Counted from the stretch's first letter, positions 25,785 through 35,055 are shown. The stretch: 64,000 nt of DNA from Luteimonas fraxinea (GCF_021233355.1 NZ_CP089507.1:558001-622000), one strand, 5' to 3'. The notes: generated by a model not told the origin, from the sequence alone. Numbers and translations are program-made.

Positions 25785-25832
25785 CTGACGCTCTCACGTC
25801 CTGACGCACTCACGCCCTAACGCACTCACGCC
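25785..25832 (+). repeat. Three tandem 16-bp repeats downstream of the DUF3301 gene
   Basis: Three consecutive units: CTGACGCTCTCACGTC, CTGACGCACTCACGCC and CTAACGCACTCACGCC, followed by a decayed fourth unit to about 25850. A single matching unit lies 0.5 kb upstream at 25268-25283, on the other side of the gene. Confidence 0.8.
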
Positions 25833-25849
25833 CTAACTGCTCTCTCTGC

Positions 25850-26332
25850 CTACTTGACGACCCGCAGATGACCGCGACGCGGCTCCGGCGGCGTATCGCC
25901 ATCGGGCGGATCATCCGGACCCTCGGCGGTGCCGTCGTCTTCCACCGCGTGCAGCGACGGGGCGCTTTCCTCGGCATCGTCACGCAGCTCACCCGAGCCG
26001 ACGATCTCTTCCGGCAACGCCATGCCCTGCCCGGTTTCGCGCGCGTAGATTGCAAGCACGGCGCCTACCGGCACCAGCACCGACTGGCTGACACCGCCGA
26101 ACCGCGCGGAGAACCGCACGCTGTCGTTGTCCATTTCCAGCCGGCCGACTGCGCGGTCTGCGACGTTGAGCACGATGCGTCCGTCCTTGACCGCATGCGC
26201 CGGCACGCGCACGCCGGGCTGCCGCGCATCGACGAGGATGTGCGGCGTCATGCCGTTGTCGGCGATCCATTCGTAGAGCGCCCGCAGCAGGTACGGGCGA
26301 TGGCTGGTCATCGGGGGCGTGCTGTCCGTCAT
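25850..26332 (-). CDS. sspB: ClpXP protease specificity-enhancing factor SspB
   Basis: A 160-residue adaptor that binds ssrA-tagged proteins from stalled ribosomes and hands them to ClpXP. The folded substrate-binding domain occupies about residues 8-115 (TSHRPYLLRALYEWIADNG, LNVADRAVGRLEMDND, SVLVPVGAVLAIYARETGQG). An acidic, Pro-rich linker follows, and the last residues are LRVVK, matching the ClpX-binding XB peptide at the end of E. coli SspB. The ATG at 26332 is taken; an internal ATG at 26311 also fits. It lies downstream of sspA on the same strand, 67 bp away, which is the standard sspAB order. Confidence 0.95.
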   Translation of the reverse strand: MTDSTPPMTSHRPYLLRALYEWIADNGMTPHILVDARQPGVRVPAHAVKDGRIVLNVADRAVGRLEMDNDSVRFSARFGGVSQSVLVPVGAVLAIYARETGQGMALPEEIVGSGELRDDAEESAPSLHAVEDDGTAEGPDDPPDGDTPPEPRRGHLRVVK

Positions 26333-26399
26333 ACGTGACAGTTTAGCTGTTCATTCCGTCGTTCAGATGTGCACGGCTGAACAGCTCGGCAGCCGCCGT

Positions 26400-27020
26400 T
26401 CAATCAGGCAGCGCGCGCAGCTGCCGCTCCTGCGGCGTCAGGCTGCGGACGAAGCCGGGGCTGCGGAAGATCCGGTTGCCGTAGTCCTCGATCGCCTTGG
26501 CGCCATCCTTCGGCAGCGGGATGTCGAGCGCCTGCAGGCGCCAGACGATCGGCGCGACCGCGCAGTCGGCCAGACTCATTTCCGCGTTAAGAAAGAACTT
26601 GCTGGCCTTGAACAGCGGCACGGCCGAGGTCACCAGTTCCTTCAGGCGCTTGCGGCCGCTTTCGGCCTGCGCCTTGTTGCCCATCTGGATGGCCTGCACC
26701 TGCGGCACCCAGTCGTGCTCGATGCGCAGCATCGCCAGACGCAGGCGCGCGCGTGACAGCGGATCGACCGGCATCAGCGGCGGATGCGGGTAGCGCTCGT
26801 CGAGATACTCGCTGACCACGCTCGCGGCGTAGAGCACCAGCTCGCGTTCGACCAGGGTCGGCACCGAGTGGTAGGGGTTGAGGTCGATCAGATCCTCGGG
26901 CGGATTCTGCGCATCGACCGGCACCATGTCGTAGTTCACGCCCTTGGCGGCCAGCACCAGGCGTGCACGATGACAGAGTACGTCGTCGACAGAAGAGAAC
27001 AGCGTCAGCACGTTTCGCAT
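26400..27020 (-). CDS. sspA: Stringent starvation protein A, GST-fold
   Basis: A 206-residue glutathione-S-transferase-fold protein that binds RNA polymerase and modulates transcription in starvation and acid stress. It starts MRNVLTLFSSVDDVLCHRARL and continues NPYHSVPTLVERELVLYAASVVSEYLD in two parts, with the C-terminal SLADCAVAPIVWRL helix. SspA proteins lack glutathione activity. The ATG at 27020 gives the family length; a GTG four codons upstream (27032) would also work. The frame extends further but the additional residues are not SspA-like. It is followed by sspB. Confidence 0.95.
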   Translation of the reverse strand: MRNVLTLFSSVDDVLCHRARLVLAAKGVNYDMVPVDAQNPPEDLIDLNPYHSVPTLVERELVLYAASVVSEYLDERYPHPPLMPVDPLSRARLRLAMLRIEHDWVPQVQAIQMGNKAQAESGRKRLKELVTSAVPLFKASKFFLNAEMSLADCAVAPIVWRLQALDIPLPKDGAKAIEDYGNRIFRSPGFVRSLTPQERQLRALPD

Positions 27021-27170
27021 GGATGCACTCACGGCCGTCGCCCGGCCTGTCCGGAGGCTGGAGTCCGCCAGCCCGGTGACGCCGACTGCTGCTCGCAGAC
27101 GGTTGTCGCGGTTTCCCGAGTCTCGCATTTACGTGAGCCGGACGGCAATGGGCCGGTCGGCACGCGGACA

Positions 27171-27196
27171 CCGTCCCCGGCACGCGCCGGGGACGG
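27171..27196 (-). terminator. Strong hairpin after petC
   Basis: CCGTCCCCGGC-ACGC-GCCGGGGACGG is an 11-bp perfect stem with a four-base loop, 7 bp past the petC stop. It lacks a U-rich tail, so it may protect the 3' end or act with Rho rather than as a simple intrinsic terminator. Confidence 0.5.
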
Positions 27197-27202
27197 GATC
27201 GA

Positions 27203-27961
27203 TCAGTGGACGTCGCGCCAGTATTCCTGCTTCAACAGCCAGGCCAGGAACGTCAGCAGGGTCAGGAACAGCAGCACCCAGACGCCGAGCTGCTGGCGCT
27301 TGAGCGCGGCCGGTTCGCCGACGTATTCCAGGAACGTGGTGATGTCGCGGACGGTCTGGTCGAACTGGCGGGCGTCCTGGCTGCCAGGCGTGCCCAGCTC
27401 CAGATGCGCGACCACCGGCTCGCCGGTGTCGTCGACCTCGCCGTGCACGGGACGCTGCAGGCCCTGCATCTCCCAGAGCGGGTTGGGCATCGAGGCGTTC
27501 GGGAACAGCGTGTTGTTCCAGCCCAGCGGACGGCTCTCGTCGAGATAGAACGACTTGAGATAGGTGTAGACCCAGTCGCTGCCGCGCACGCGGGTGATCA
27601 GGCTCAGATCCGGCGGCGCCTGGCCGAACCACTGCGCGCCGTGCTCGGGCGTCATCGACGACACGATGTGCTCGCCGTAAGCCGCGCCGGTGAGGTTGAG
27701 GTTGTTCATCACCTCGTCTTCGGTCAGGCCCAGATCCTCGGCCATGCGCGAGTAGCGCATGAACTTCAGCGAGTGGCAGCCGGCGCAGTAGTTCATGTAC
27801 AGCTGCGCGCCGCGCTGCAGCGAAGCGCGGTCACCGATGTCGGTGCCAGCCTGCTCGACCGGCCCGCCGGCGGCGGCAAGCGCGCCGAACGACAGCAGCA
27901 GGCCCGCGACGGTGGTGGCGATGCGCGCGAAACACATGCGGGCGAAGGCGTGGTCAGTCAT
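27203..27961 (-). CDS. petC: Ubiquinol-cytochrome c reductase, cytochrome c1 subunit
   Basis: A 252-residue c-type haem subunit of the bc1 complex. After a signal sequence it has the haem motif CAGCH (residues 59-63), the axial Met region NASMPNPLWEM, and a C-terminal membrane anchor (GVWVLLFLTLLTFLAWLL). It passes electrons from the Rieske centre to soluble cytochrome c on the periplasmic side. The ATG at 27961 overlaps the petB stop by 8 bp; an ATG at 27937 would give a shorter signal peptide. It is the third gene of petA-petB-petC. Confidence 0.96.
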   Translation of the reverse strand: MTDHAFARMCFARIATTVAGLLLSFGALAAAGGPVEQAGTDIGDRASLQRGAQLYMNYCAGCHSLKFMRYSRMAEDLGLTEDEVMNNLNLTGAAYGEHIVSSMTPEHGAQWFGQAPPDLSLITRVRGSDWVYTYLKSFYLDESRPLGWNNTLFPNASMPNPLWEMQGLQRPVHGEVDDTGEPVVAHLELGTPGSQDARQFDQTVRDITTFLEYVGEPAALKRQQLGVWVLLFLTLLTFLAWLLKQEYWRDVH

Positions 27962-29213
27962 GCATCGTCACCCGGTCCGGGACTGCCTTGGTCCGGTCGA
28001 GCTTGGTCCAGACCGGCATCGTGATGAAGAACGCGAAGTAGAGGAACGTCAGCACGCGGCCGATGATCGTCTCCACCGGGTCAGTACCGGGACCGGCGCC
28101 GATCTTGCCCAGCCACACGAAACACACCACCAGCAGGGCGAGCATGACCTTGGTGATCGGACCGCGGTAGCGGTGCGAGCGCACCTTGCAGCGGTCCAGC
28201 CACGGCACCAGGAACAGGATCGCAATCGCGCCGAACATCACCAGCACACCGCTGAGCTTGTGCGGCACCACGCGCAACATCGCGTAGTACGGCGTGTAGT
28301 ACCAGACCGGCTTGATGTGCTCGGGCGTCACGAGGCGGTTGGCCTCGGTGAAGTTGTCGTGCTCGAGGAACCAGCCGCCGAACGCGGGCGCGAAGAAGAT
28401 GATGAAGGCCGCGATGATCAGGAAGAAGCAGACGTAGAAGCCGTCCTTCACCGAGTAGTACGGGTGGAACGGAATGCCGTCGGAAGGCGCGGTCGGCGAC
28501 CAGCGGTTGCCCTTCGGGCCGTACTTGATTTCGACGCCGTCGGGATTGTTCGAGCCCACTTCATGCAGCGCGCCCAGATGCAGCACGACGAGCAGCAGCA
28601 GTACCAGCGGCAGCGCGATCACGTGCAGGGCGAAGAAGCGGTTGAGCGTGGCGTCGCTGGGCAGGTAGTCGCCCATGATCCATTCGGTCAGGCCGTTGCC
28701 GATCACCGGAATCGCGCCGAACAGCGAGATGATGACCTTCGCGCCCCAGAACGACATCTGGCCCCACGGCAGCACGTAGCCGAGGAAGGCTTCGGCCATC
28801 AGCACCAGATAGATCAGCATGCCGAGGATCCACACCAGTTCGCGCGGCTTCTTGTAACTGCCGTACATCAGGCCGCGGAACATGTGGATGTAGACCACGA
28901 TGAAGAACAGCGACGCACCCGTGGAGTGCATGTAGCGGATCAGCCAGCCCCACTCCACGTCGCGCATGATGTATTCGACCGAGGCGAAGGCTTCCGTCGC
29001 GCTCGGCTTGTAGTGCATCGTCAGGAAGATGCCGGTCAGGATCTGGTTGACCAGCACCACCAGTGACAGCACGCCGAAGATGTACCAGATGTTGAAGTTC
29101 TTCGGCGCGTAGTACTCGGTCATGTGCTTGCGGTACATCGGCATCAATGCCGGTGCCCGCTCGGTGACCCAGTTGAAGACGCCGTTGGCGCCGCGGACGA
29201 GGACGTTGGCCAT
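27954..29213 (-). CDS. petB: Ubiquinol-cytochrome c reductase, cytochrome b subunit
   Basis: A 419-residue polytopic membrane protein that binds haems bL and bH and both quinone sites. It has eight hydrophobic helices; the haem-ligand histidines are in YMHSTGASLFFIVVYIHMF and in ALHVIALPLVLLLL with the following HLGALHEVG, and the quinol-oxidation motif is PDGVEIKYGPKG downstream of the family's cd-helix GYVLPWGQMSFWGAKVI. The PEWY loop is written as PVWYYTPYYAMLR, so the Glu of PEWY is replaced by Val, as it is in some proteobacterial subgroups. Its ATG overlaps the petA stop by one base. Confidence 0.96.
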   Translation of the reverse strand: MANVLVRGANGVFNWVTERAPALMPMYRKHMTEYYAPKNFNIWYIFGVLSLVVLVNQILTGIFLTMHYKPSATEAFASVEYIMRDVEWGWLIRYMHSTGASLFFIVVYIHMFRGLMYGSYKKPRELVWILGMLIYLVLMAEAFLGYVLPWGQMSFWGAKVIISLFGAIPVIGNGLTEWIMGDYLPSDATLNRFFALHVIALPLVLLLLVVLHLGALHEVGSNNPDGVEIKYGPKGNRWSPTAPSDGIPFHPYYSVKDGFYVCFFLIIAAFIIFFAPAFGGWFLEHDNFTEANRLVTPEHIKPVWYYTPYYAMLRVVPHKLSGVLVMFGAIAILFLVPWLDRCKVRSHRYRGPITKVMLALLVVCFVWLGKIGAGPGTDPVETIIGRVLTFLYFAFFITMPVWTKLDRTKAVPDRVTMHD

Positions 29214-29848
29214 CAGGCGGCTCCTTCCGGATCGACACCAATGACGAGCGTGTTGTCGTCGGCGTAGTAGTGCGGCGGCACGAGCAGGTTCGTCGGGGCG
29301 GGCACGCCGTCATAGACGCGGCCGGCCATGTCGAACTTCGACTTGTGGCAGGGACAGAAGTAGCCGCCCTTCCAGTTGGCGTCGAACGGCGCCGGCCGGA
29401 TCTCGGCGACCATCTCCGGCGAGCAGCCCAGATGCGTGCACAGGCCGACCAGCACCGAGATGTCGGCTTTGATCGAGCGCAGCTCGGGGTTCGCCGCCAG
29501 CACGTACGCCGGCTGCTGGTCGGGATTCCCGGATTCGGGATCCTTGAGCATGCCGTCGAGCGTCGGCAGCGCCTCGAGGATCGCCTTGGAGCGCTTGACG
29601 ATCCAGATCGGCTGCCCGCGCCACTCGGCGACCAGGCGTTGGCCTTCCTGGAGCGCACTGATGTCCACGGTCACCGGTGCACCGGCGAGCTTGGCCCGGG
29701 CGCTGGGATTCCATGACTTGATGAACGGAATCGCGGTCACACCCGCGCCCACCGCTCCCACGACGAGGGTACTGGCGGTCAGGAACCGACGCCGCCCCTC
29801 ATTGACTGGACCATCCCCACCAGGTCCGCTCACCGCTTCATCGACCAT
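29213..29848 (-). CDS. petA: Ubiquinol-cytochrome c reductase, Rieske iron-sulphur subunit
   Basis: A 211-residue Rieske protein. The N-terminus has a Tat-type motif (EGRRRFLTAS) followed by a hydrophobic anchor. The 2Fe-2S ligands are in CTHLGC (residues 137-142) and CPCHKSKFD (165-173): two Cys, two His and the disulphide pair are all present. It receives the first electron from ubiquinol and is the first gene of the bc1 operon. The ATG at 29848 was chosen over the longer frame to 29929, which would start without conserved sequence. A promoter-like pair lies about 95 bp upstream. Confidence 0.96.
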   Translation of the reverse strand: MVDEAVSGPGGDGPVNEGRRRFLTASTLVVGAVGAGVTAIPFIKSWNPSARAKLAGAPVTVDISALQEGQRLVAEWRGQPIWIVKRSKAILEALPTLDGMLKDPESGNPDQQPAYVLAANPELRSIKADISVLVGLCTHLGCSPEMVAEIRPAPFDANWKGGYFCPCHKSKFDMAGRVYDGVPAPTNLLVPPHYYADDNTLVIGVDPEGAA

Positions 29849-29942
29849 CCGGTACCCCGCCCTCTTTCGGTAGCTGTTGCGTACTGGCTGCCGCGGACCG
29901 TTTCGCCCATGTAGGACGGATGGCCGCATATAGAGAGGCCCG

Positions 29943-29972
29943 AGTGTAGCGGAAGCCTGAATCGACCGACAA
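29943..29972 (-). promoter_or_regulatory. Candidate sigma-70 promoter for petABC
   Basis: Read on the minus strand, TTGTCG and TACACT are separated by 18 bp, about 100 bp ahead of petA. The region between it and the convergent transglycosylase stop holds nothing else. Confidence 0.5.
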
Positions 29973-30004
29973 TCGATTTGCAGATGCCGGAGGCAGATAC
30001 CGGC

Positions 30005-30967
30005 TCAGCGGCTGGCAAGCTGGCCGCGATAGCGGTCGGCCAGCGTGCCGACGCGGACCACGTAGCGCTGGGTTTCGGCATACGGCGGCACCCCGCCATG
30101 GCGCTGCACCGCGCCTTCGCCGGCGTTGTAGCCGGCCGCGGCCAGAGTCAGGTCACCGTTGAAGCGCTTCAGCAGCCACGCGAGATACTCGACGCCGCCG
30201 CGGATGTTCTGCTCCGGGTCGAAGGCGTTGACCACGCCGAAACGCGCTGCAGTGGCCGGCATCAGCTGCATCAGCCCCTGGGCACCGGCGCGCGACAGCG
30301 CATTGGGATTGAATGCGGACTCGGCATGCATGATCGCGCGCACGATCGCTTCGTCGACACCGAACTCGCGGGCCGCGCGCGCGACCTCGTCGCGGTAGGC
30401 GTTCTCGTTGAGCCGCACGCTGCCGAAGTTCACGCCCGGCGCGGCGCCGCAGGCATAGCAGGTCTCGAAGAAGCTGTAGCGGATCGTGCGGACCGCGGCG
30501 ACCTGGGCACTGCCGGCCGGCCGGCTGCTGCTGTAGTGCCGCACGCCGTCCTTCACATACGAATAGACCTGGCCCTGCTGCAGGCGCCGCTGGTTGCTGC
30601 CGGTCTGCGCCCGGGGCGCCGGCGTCGGTGCTGCGGTCGCGGCGGCGACCGGCCGGGCCGATGCCGTCGTGGATGCAGGCGCAGGCGAGGACGTGCCGCC
30701 CATGAAGGTGGCGGGCGCGCCGCTGTCGACATTCGAGGGTGCCGTCGTCGGCGTGGGCGTCGCAGCTGCCGGGCGCGACGCGCGCGTGGCGCTGGAACGC
30801 GGCGCCGCAGGCGCGCTACTGACCAGCCGGCAACTGGCGCCACTGACACGCTTGCTGACGTATTGCGGGATGCCGTCGCCGGAATCGCAGCGATACAACG
30901 TACTGCCGGCAACCGGAAAGGCCGCCAGCAGACCGAGTGTCGCGATGAGTCCCCATCCCCGTTTCAC
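30005..30967 (-). CDS. Exported lytic transglycosylase with DUF4124-like N-terminus
   Basis: A 320-residue secreted protein. The start is a GTG (VKRGWGLIATLGLLAAFPVAG signal peptide); no better in-frame ATG is available near the signal. Residues 22-50 match the DUF4124 pattern (LYRCDSGDGIPQYVSKR), then comes an Ala/Pro/Thr-rich linker of about 80 residues, and the last 130 residues form a goose-lysozyme-like SLT domain: catalytic Glu in IMHAESAFNPNALSRAGA, QGLMQLMPATAARFGV, and the YNAGEGAVQR end. It cleaves peptidoglycan glycan strands to 1,6-anhydro ends. It is monocistronic and divergent from miaB. Confidence 0.9.
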   Translation of the reverse strand: MKRGWGLIATLGLLAAFPVAGSTLYRCDSGDGIPQYVSKRVSGASCRLVSSAPAAPRSSATRASRPAAATPTPTTAPSNVDSGAPATFMGGTSSPAPASTTASARPVAAATAAPTPAPRAQTGSNQRRLQQGQVYSYVKDGVRHYSSSRPAGSAQVAAVRTIRYSFFETCYACGAAPGVNFGSVRLNENAYRDEVARAAREFGVDEAIVRAIMHAESAFNPNALSRAGAQGLMQLMPATAARFGVVNAFDPEQNIRGGVEYLAWLLKRFNGDLTLAAAGYNAGEGAVQRHGGVPPYAETQRYVVRVGTLADRYRGQLASR

Positions 30968-31134
30968 GATGCGGAGTGTCCGATGTTCGGCGACGGTTGC
31001 CAAGTGCTTGATTGTGAACGTCGCTGGCGGTGATCCGGCGTGCCCCCGAGGACGCGGGCGCGGCGCTTCCCGGTACACTGCCCGCCCTCTTCCAGCCATC
31101 CGGCCCGGATTCAACGCCGCGCCCCGGACACGCC

Positions 31135-32580
31135 ATGACCCAGACCGCTTCCGCTGCGCCGAACGCGCCTGTTTCCGACCTCTCCGCCGTCACTGCGTCC
31201 AGCGCTGCGGCACCGCGCGGCAAGCTCTACATCCAGACCCACGGGTGCCAGATGAACGAGTACGACTCGGCCAAGATGGCCGACGTGCTCGCCGCCAGCG
31301 ACGGTCTGGAGCTGACAAACAACGTTGAGGAAGCGGACGTCGTGCTGGTCAACACCTGCTCGATCCGCGAGAAGGCGCAGGAGAAGGTCTTCAGCCAGCT
31401 CGGCCGCTGGAAGGCGCTCAAGAAGGACGGCAAGCCGGTGCTGATCGGCGTCGGCGGCTGCGTGGCGTCGCAGGAAGGCGAGGCGATCGTCAAGCGCGCG
31501 CCCTATGTGGATCTGGTGTTCGGCCCGCAGACCCTGCATCGCCTGCCCGAGCTGATCCGCGCCAAGCGCGAGACCGGCCTGCCGCAGGTCGACATCAGCT
31601 TTCCCGAGATCGAAAAGTTCGACCGCCTGCCCGAGCCGCGCGCCGACGGGCCGAGCGCGTTCGTGTCGATCATGGAAGGCTGCTCGAAGTACTGCTCGTT
31701 CTGCGTAGTGCCCTACACGCGCGGTGAAGAAGTCAGCCGTCCGTTCGAGGACGTGCTGGTCGAAGTCGTGCAACTCGCCGGCCAGGGCGTGCGCGAAATC
31801 AATCTGCTGGGCCAGAACGTCAATGCGTACCGCGGCCCGATGGGTGACGGTGCCGACGCGAGCCTTGGCTCGCGGGAGCAGCCTGTCGCCGACCTCGGCC
31901 TGTTGATCCGCACCATCGCCGAGATCGACGGCGTCGACCGCATCCGCTTCACCACCTCGCATCCGCTGGAGTTCTCCGACTCGCTGGTCGAGGCCTATCG
32001 CGACGTGCCGCAGCTGGCGAACTATCTGCATTTGCCGGTGCAGGCCGGCAGCGACCGCATCCTGTCGGCGATGAAGCGCGGCTACACGGCGCTGGAATTC
32101 AAGCAGAAGATCCGCAAGCTCCGCGCGGTGCGGCCGGACATCTCGATCAGCTCGGATTTCATCGTCGGTTTCCCCGGCGAGACCGAGGCCGATTTCGAGA
32201 AGACGATGAAGCTGATCGAGGATGTCGGCTTCGACCAGTCGTTCTCCTTCATCTATTCGCGCCGTCCTGGCACGCCGGCCTCGGATCTCGAGGATTCGGT
32301 GACGCAGGAAGAGAAGCACGCGCGCCTGTCTCGCCTGCAGGCACACATCAATGCATACGCGGCCGGCATCTCCGAACGCATGGTCGGCAGTGTGCAGACC
32401 GTGCTGGTCGAAGGCCCGTCGCGCAAGGATCCGGCCGAGCTCACCGGCAAGACCGAGAACATGCGTTCGGTGAACTTCGCCGCGCCGGCGCGGCTGATCG
32501 GCCAGTTCGTCGATGTCGAGATCACCGCGGCGCTGAGCAATTCGCTGCGTGGCCGCCTCGTGCTCCGCGACACAGACTGA
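31135..32580 (+). CDS. miaB: tRNA-2-methylthio-N6-dimethylallyladenosine synthase
   Basis: A 481-residue radical-SAM methylthiotransferase that adds the 2-methylthio group to i6A37 of tRNAs. The N-terminal UPF0004 domain has three Fe-S cysteines ([35 protein letters not shown]). The radical-SAM CxxxCxxC motif is in [18 protein letters not shown], and a C-terminal TRAM domain begins near [12 protein letters not shown]. The N-terminal 28 residues are a low-complexity extension. It leads the conserved block miaB, phoH, ybeY, corC. A TACACT -10-like element lies at 31073-31078. Confidence 0.97.
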   Translation: MTQTASAAPNAPVSDLSAVTASSAAAPRGKLYIQTHGCQMNEYDSAKMADVLAASDGLELTNNVEEADVVLVNTCSIREKAQEKVFSQLGRWKALKKDGKPVLIGVGGCVASQEGEAIVKRAPYVDLVFGPQTLHRLPELIRAKRETGLPQVDISFPEIEKFDRLPEPRADGPSAFVSIMEGCSKYCSFCVVPYTRGEEVSRPFEDVLVEVVQLAGQGVREINLLGQNVNAYRGPMGDGADASLGSREQPVADLGLLIRTIAEIDGVDRIRFTTSHPLEFSDSLVEAYRDVPQLANYLHLPVQAGSDRILSAMKRGYTALEFKQKIRKLRAVRPDISISSDFIVGFPGETEADFEKTMKLIEDVGFDQSFSFIYSRRPGTPASDLEDSVTQEEKHARLSRLQAHINAYAAGISERMVGSVQTVLVEGPSRKDPAELTGKTENMRSVNFAAPARLIGQFVDVEITAALSNSLRGRLVLRDTD

Positions 32581-32627
32581 TCCGCGCCGCGGAACGGATT
32601 TACACGTCCGCCTGTCGCGACCCTCGA

Positions 32628-32633
32628 TAGAAT
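32628..32633 (+). promoter_or_regulatory. -10-like element directly before phoH
   Basis: TAGAAT ends seven bases before the phoH ATG at 32641, so a transcript from it would begin at or next to the start codon (leaderless). No convincing -35 hexamer accompanies it. Confidence 0.35.
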
Positions 32634-32640
32634 CCGCGCC

Positions 32641-33627
32641 ATGACCAACGCCCTTCCCGAACGCACCTTCCTGCTCGAGCCTTCGGACTCCGAGCGCCTG
32701 TCCAATCTCGCCGGTCCGTTCGACGGCCATCTGCGCCAGATTGAGCTGCGGCTGGGCGTCGAAATCGCCAACCGCGGCAACATCTTCCGCATTACCGGGC
32801 GCGACGAGGCGATGCTCGACCGCACCGAGAAGCTGCTCAAGGCGCTCTATGCCGAGAGCGAGGCCGAAGTGCTCGACAGCCACGCGATCAACTTGCGGTT
32901 GAGCCCGGCGAACGTCGAAGAGGACTACACACCGCAGGAAGTCTCGGTGCGCGTCAAGCGCGGCACGATCCGCGGGCGCGGCGCGAACCAGGCCAAGTAC
33001 CTCCACAAGATCACCGGCCACGACATCAACTTCGGCGTCGGCCCGGCCGGTACCGGCAAGACCTTCCTCGCCGTTGCGATGGCGGTCGAAGCGCTCAACG
33101 AGGCCAAGGTCCAGCGCCTGATCCTGGTCCGGCCCGCGGTCGAGGCCGGCGAGAAGCTCGGCTTCCTGCCCGGCGATCTGACCCAGAAGGTCGATCCCTA
33201 TCTGCGCCCGCTCTACGACGCGCTGTACGAAATGCTCGGCGTGGAGAAGGTGGCCAAGCTGCTGGAACGCAACGTCATCGAGATCGCGCCGCTGGCCTAC
33301 ATGCGCGGCCGCACGCTCAACGATGCGTTTGTGATCCTCGACGAGGCGCAGAACACCACGATCGAACAGATGAAGATGTTCCTGACCCGTCTGGGCTTCG
33401 GCTCGACCGCGGTCGTGACCGGCGACCTCACCCAGATCGATCTGCCCAAGCACGTGAAGTCCGGGCTGCGCGATGCGATCGAAGTGCTGCACGAGGTCGA
33501 GGGCGTCAGCTTCACGTTCTTCGAAGCACGCGACGTGGTGCGCCATCCGCTGGTCGCCCGCATCGTCACCGCCTACGAGCGTCGCGACGCGAGCGATTCG
33601 GCCAATGGCCCGGTGGCGCGCGGATGA
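32641..33627 (+). CDS. ybeZ: PhoH-family ATPase (YbeZ)
   Basis: A 328-residue P-loop protein. An N-terminal KH-like region (residues 1-95) precedes the PhoH ATPase with Walker A GPAGTGKT (134-141) and Walker B VILDEAQN (about 230). Also present are [16 protein letters not shown] and the sensor [12 protein letters not shown]. YbeZ binds the YbeY endoribonuclease encoded next and is implicated in rRNA processing and RNA quality control. The stop overlaps the ybeY start (ATGA). No Shine-Dalgarno sequence is apparent before its ATG. Confidence 0.95.
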   Translation: MTNALPERTFLLEPSDSERLSNLAGPFDGHLRQIELRLGVEIANRGNIFRITGRDEAMLDRTEKLLKALYAESEAEVLDSHAINLRLSPANVEEDYTPQEVSVRVKRGTIRGRGANQAKYLHKITGHDINFGVGPAGTGKTFLAVAMAVEALNEAKVQRLILVRPAVEAGEKLGFLPGDLTQKVDPYLRPLYDALYEMLGVEKVAKLLERNVIEIAPLAYMRGRTLNDAFVILDEAQNTTIEQMKMFLTRLGFGSTAVVTGDLTQIDLPKHVKSGLRDAIEVLHEVEGVSFTFFEARDVVRHPLVARIVTAYERRDASDSANGPVARG

Positions 33628-34112
33628 CGCGAGGCCCTACCCGCCTCGATGTCGCGATCGGCTATGCGCTGCCGCGCAGGGGCCTGCCGGCCGCGACGAG
33701 TTTCCGGAAGTGGTCGGCGGCCGCGCTGGCCGGGCGCATCCGCGAGGCAGATCTGGCGATCCGGATCGTCGACGAGGACGAGGGCCGCGCGCTCAACCGT
33801 CATTACCGCGGCAAGGATTACGCGACCAACGTGCTGAGCTTCCCGGCCGAGCTGCCGGAAGGCCTGCCCGAGGGCGTGCGTCTGCCGCTGCTCGGTGACC
33901 TCGTCATCTGCGCACCGGTGGTCGCGCGCGAGGCCGCCGAGCAGGCCAAGTCCTTGAACGCGCACTACGCGCATCTCACCGTGCACGGCGTGCTGCATCT
34001 TCTGGGCTGGGACCACGAGGACGACAAGGACGCCGAGGCGATGGAGCAGTTGGAGCGCGAGATTCTCGCCGGCCTCGGCATCGAGGATCCCTACGCCGGC
34101 GAGCTGCGCTGA
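33624..34112 (+). CDS. ybeY: Endoribonuclease YbeY, 16S rRNA maturation
   Basis: A 162-residue single-strand endoribonuclease for 16S rRNA 3'-end maturation and ribosome quality control. The zinc motif is [11 protein letters not shown] with the three ligands H121, H125 and H131. The preceding [10 protein letters not shown] and [12 protein letters not shown] are family hallmarks. The start overlaps phoH by four bases. Length is normal for the family. It is followed 73 bp later by corC. Confidence 0.96.
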   Translation: MTRGPTRLDVAIGYALPRRGLPAATSFRKWSAAALAGRIREADLAIRIVDEDEGRALNRHYRGKDYATNVLSFPAELPEGLPEGVRLPLLGDLVICAPVVAREAAEQAKSLNAHYAHLTVHGVLHLLGWDHEDDKDAEAMEQLEREILAGLGIEDPYAGELR

Positions 34113-34185
34113 CGGGCGCCTCCACGGCGGCCTGATAGACTGCCGCCAAGGCCCATCCGGGCGATTCGCGAACACGCACCACGCC

Positions 34186-35055
34186 ATGTCCGAGGACGAC
34201 AGTCGACCCTCCCCCGCCTCCGAACCCCAGGAGCGCCGCCGCGGCTGGCTCGAGCGGCTGAGCTCGGCCATTTCCGGCGAGCCGAGCAACCGCGAGGACC
34301 TCGTGGAACTGCTCCGCGATACCCACGCAGACGGTCTGATCGATGCCGACACGCTGCGCATGTTCGAAGGCGCGCTCGGCATTTCCAGCAAGACGGTCGG
34401 TGACGTGATGGTGCCGCGCGCGCAGATGGTCGCCCTCCCCGCCGAGGCGCCGTTCCTCGAGCTGATGCGGCAGGTCGTCGAGTCCGGCCATTCGCGCTTT
34501 CCGGTGCACGGCGACGACAAGGACGAGATCCTCGGCATCCTGCTGGCGAAGGATCTGCTGCGCGGCGTGGTGGCCGACAACGGACCCGGCTCGATCCACG
34601 AGTTGCTGCGTCCGGCGGTGCTGATTCCCGAATCCAAGAAGCTCAATGTGCTGCTGCGCGAGTTCCGCCTGTCGCGCAACCACATGGCGATCGTCATCGA
34701 CGAGTACGGCGGCGTCGCCGGTCTGGTGACGATCGAGGACGTGCTCGAGGAAATCGTCGGCGAGATCGATGACGAACACGACGATGCCGAGGATCCGAAC
34801 GCCCTGATCGCGGCCCAGGCCGACGGCCAGTTCGCGGTCAGCGCACTGACCCCGATCTCCGATTTCAACGAGCGCTTCGGCTCCGATTTCGACGACGCCG
34901 AGTACGACACCATCGGCGGCGTGATCACCGGCGCGATCGGGCATCTGCCCGAGGTCGGCGAGGAACTCACCCTCGGCCGTTTCGCGTTCCGGGTGACCGA
35001 TGCCGACTCGCGACGCCTGCACGCGCTGCACGTCAGCGTGCATGCCGAAGCCTGA
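34186..35055 (+). CDS. corC: CorC/HlyC-type CBS-domain protein
   Basis: A 289-residue soluble protein with two CBS domains (about 65-190) and a C-terminal CorC_HlyC transporter-associated domain (about 205-285). Recognisable blocks are GISSKTVGDVMVPRAQMVALP, ESGHSRFPVHGDDKDEILGILLAKDLL in two halves, and IDEYGGVAGLVTIEDVLEEIVGEI. It has no membrane helices, unlike the longer YfjD types. The family is associated with Mg2+/Co2+ efflux. In many gamma-proteobacteria lnt follows; here a DUF4105 gene overlaps its end by 14 bp. Confidence 0.93.
   Translation: MSEDDSRPSPASEPQERRRGWLERLSSAISGEPSNREDLVELLRDTHADGLIDADTLRMFEGALGISSKTVGDVMVPRAQMVALPAEAPFLELMRQVVESGHSRFPVHGDDKDEILGILLAKDLLRGVVADNGPGSIHELLRPAVLIPESKKLNVLLREFRLSRNHMAIVIDEYGGVAGLVTIEDVLEEIVGEIDDEHDDAEDPNALIAAQADGQFAVSALTPISDFNERFGSDFDDAEYDTIGGVITGAIGHLPEVGEELTLGRFAFRVTDADSRRLHALHVSVHAEA

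Noticed and set aside
25785-25832. CRISPR array
   Set aside because: The 16-bp units are directly adjacent without spacers, and no cas genes are near.
31111-33546. 811-residue minus-strand open frame opposite miaB and phoH
   Set aside because: Spans two genuine plus-strand genes with full motifs; shadow ORF.
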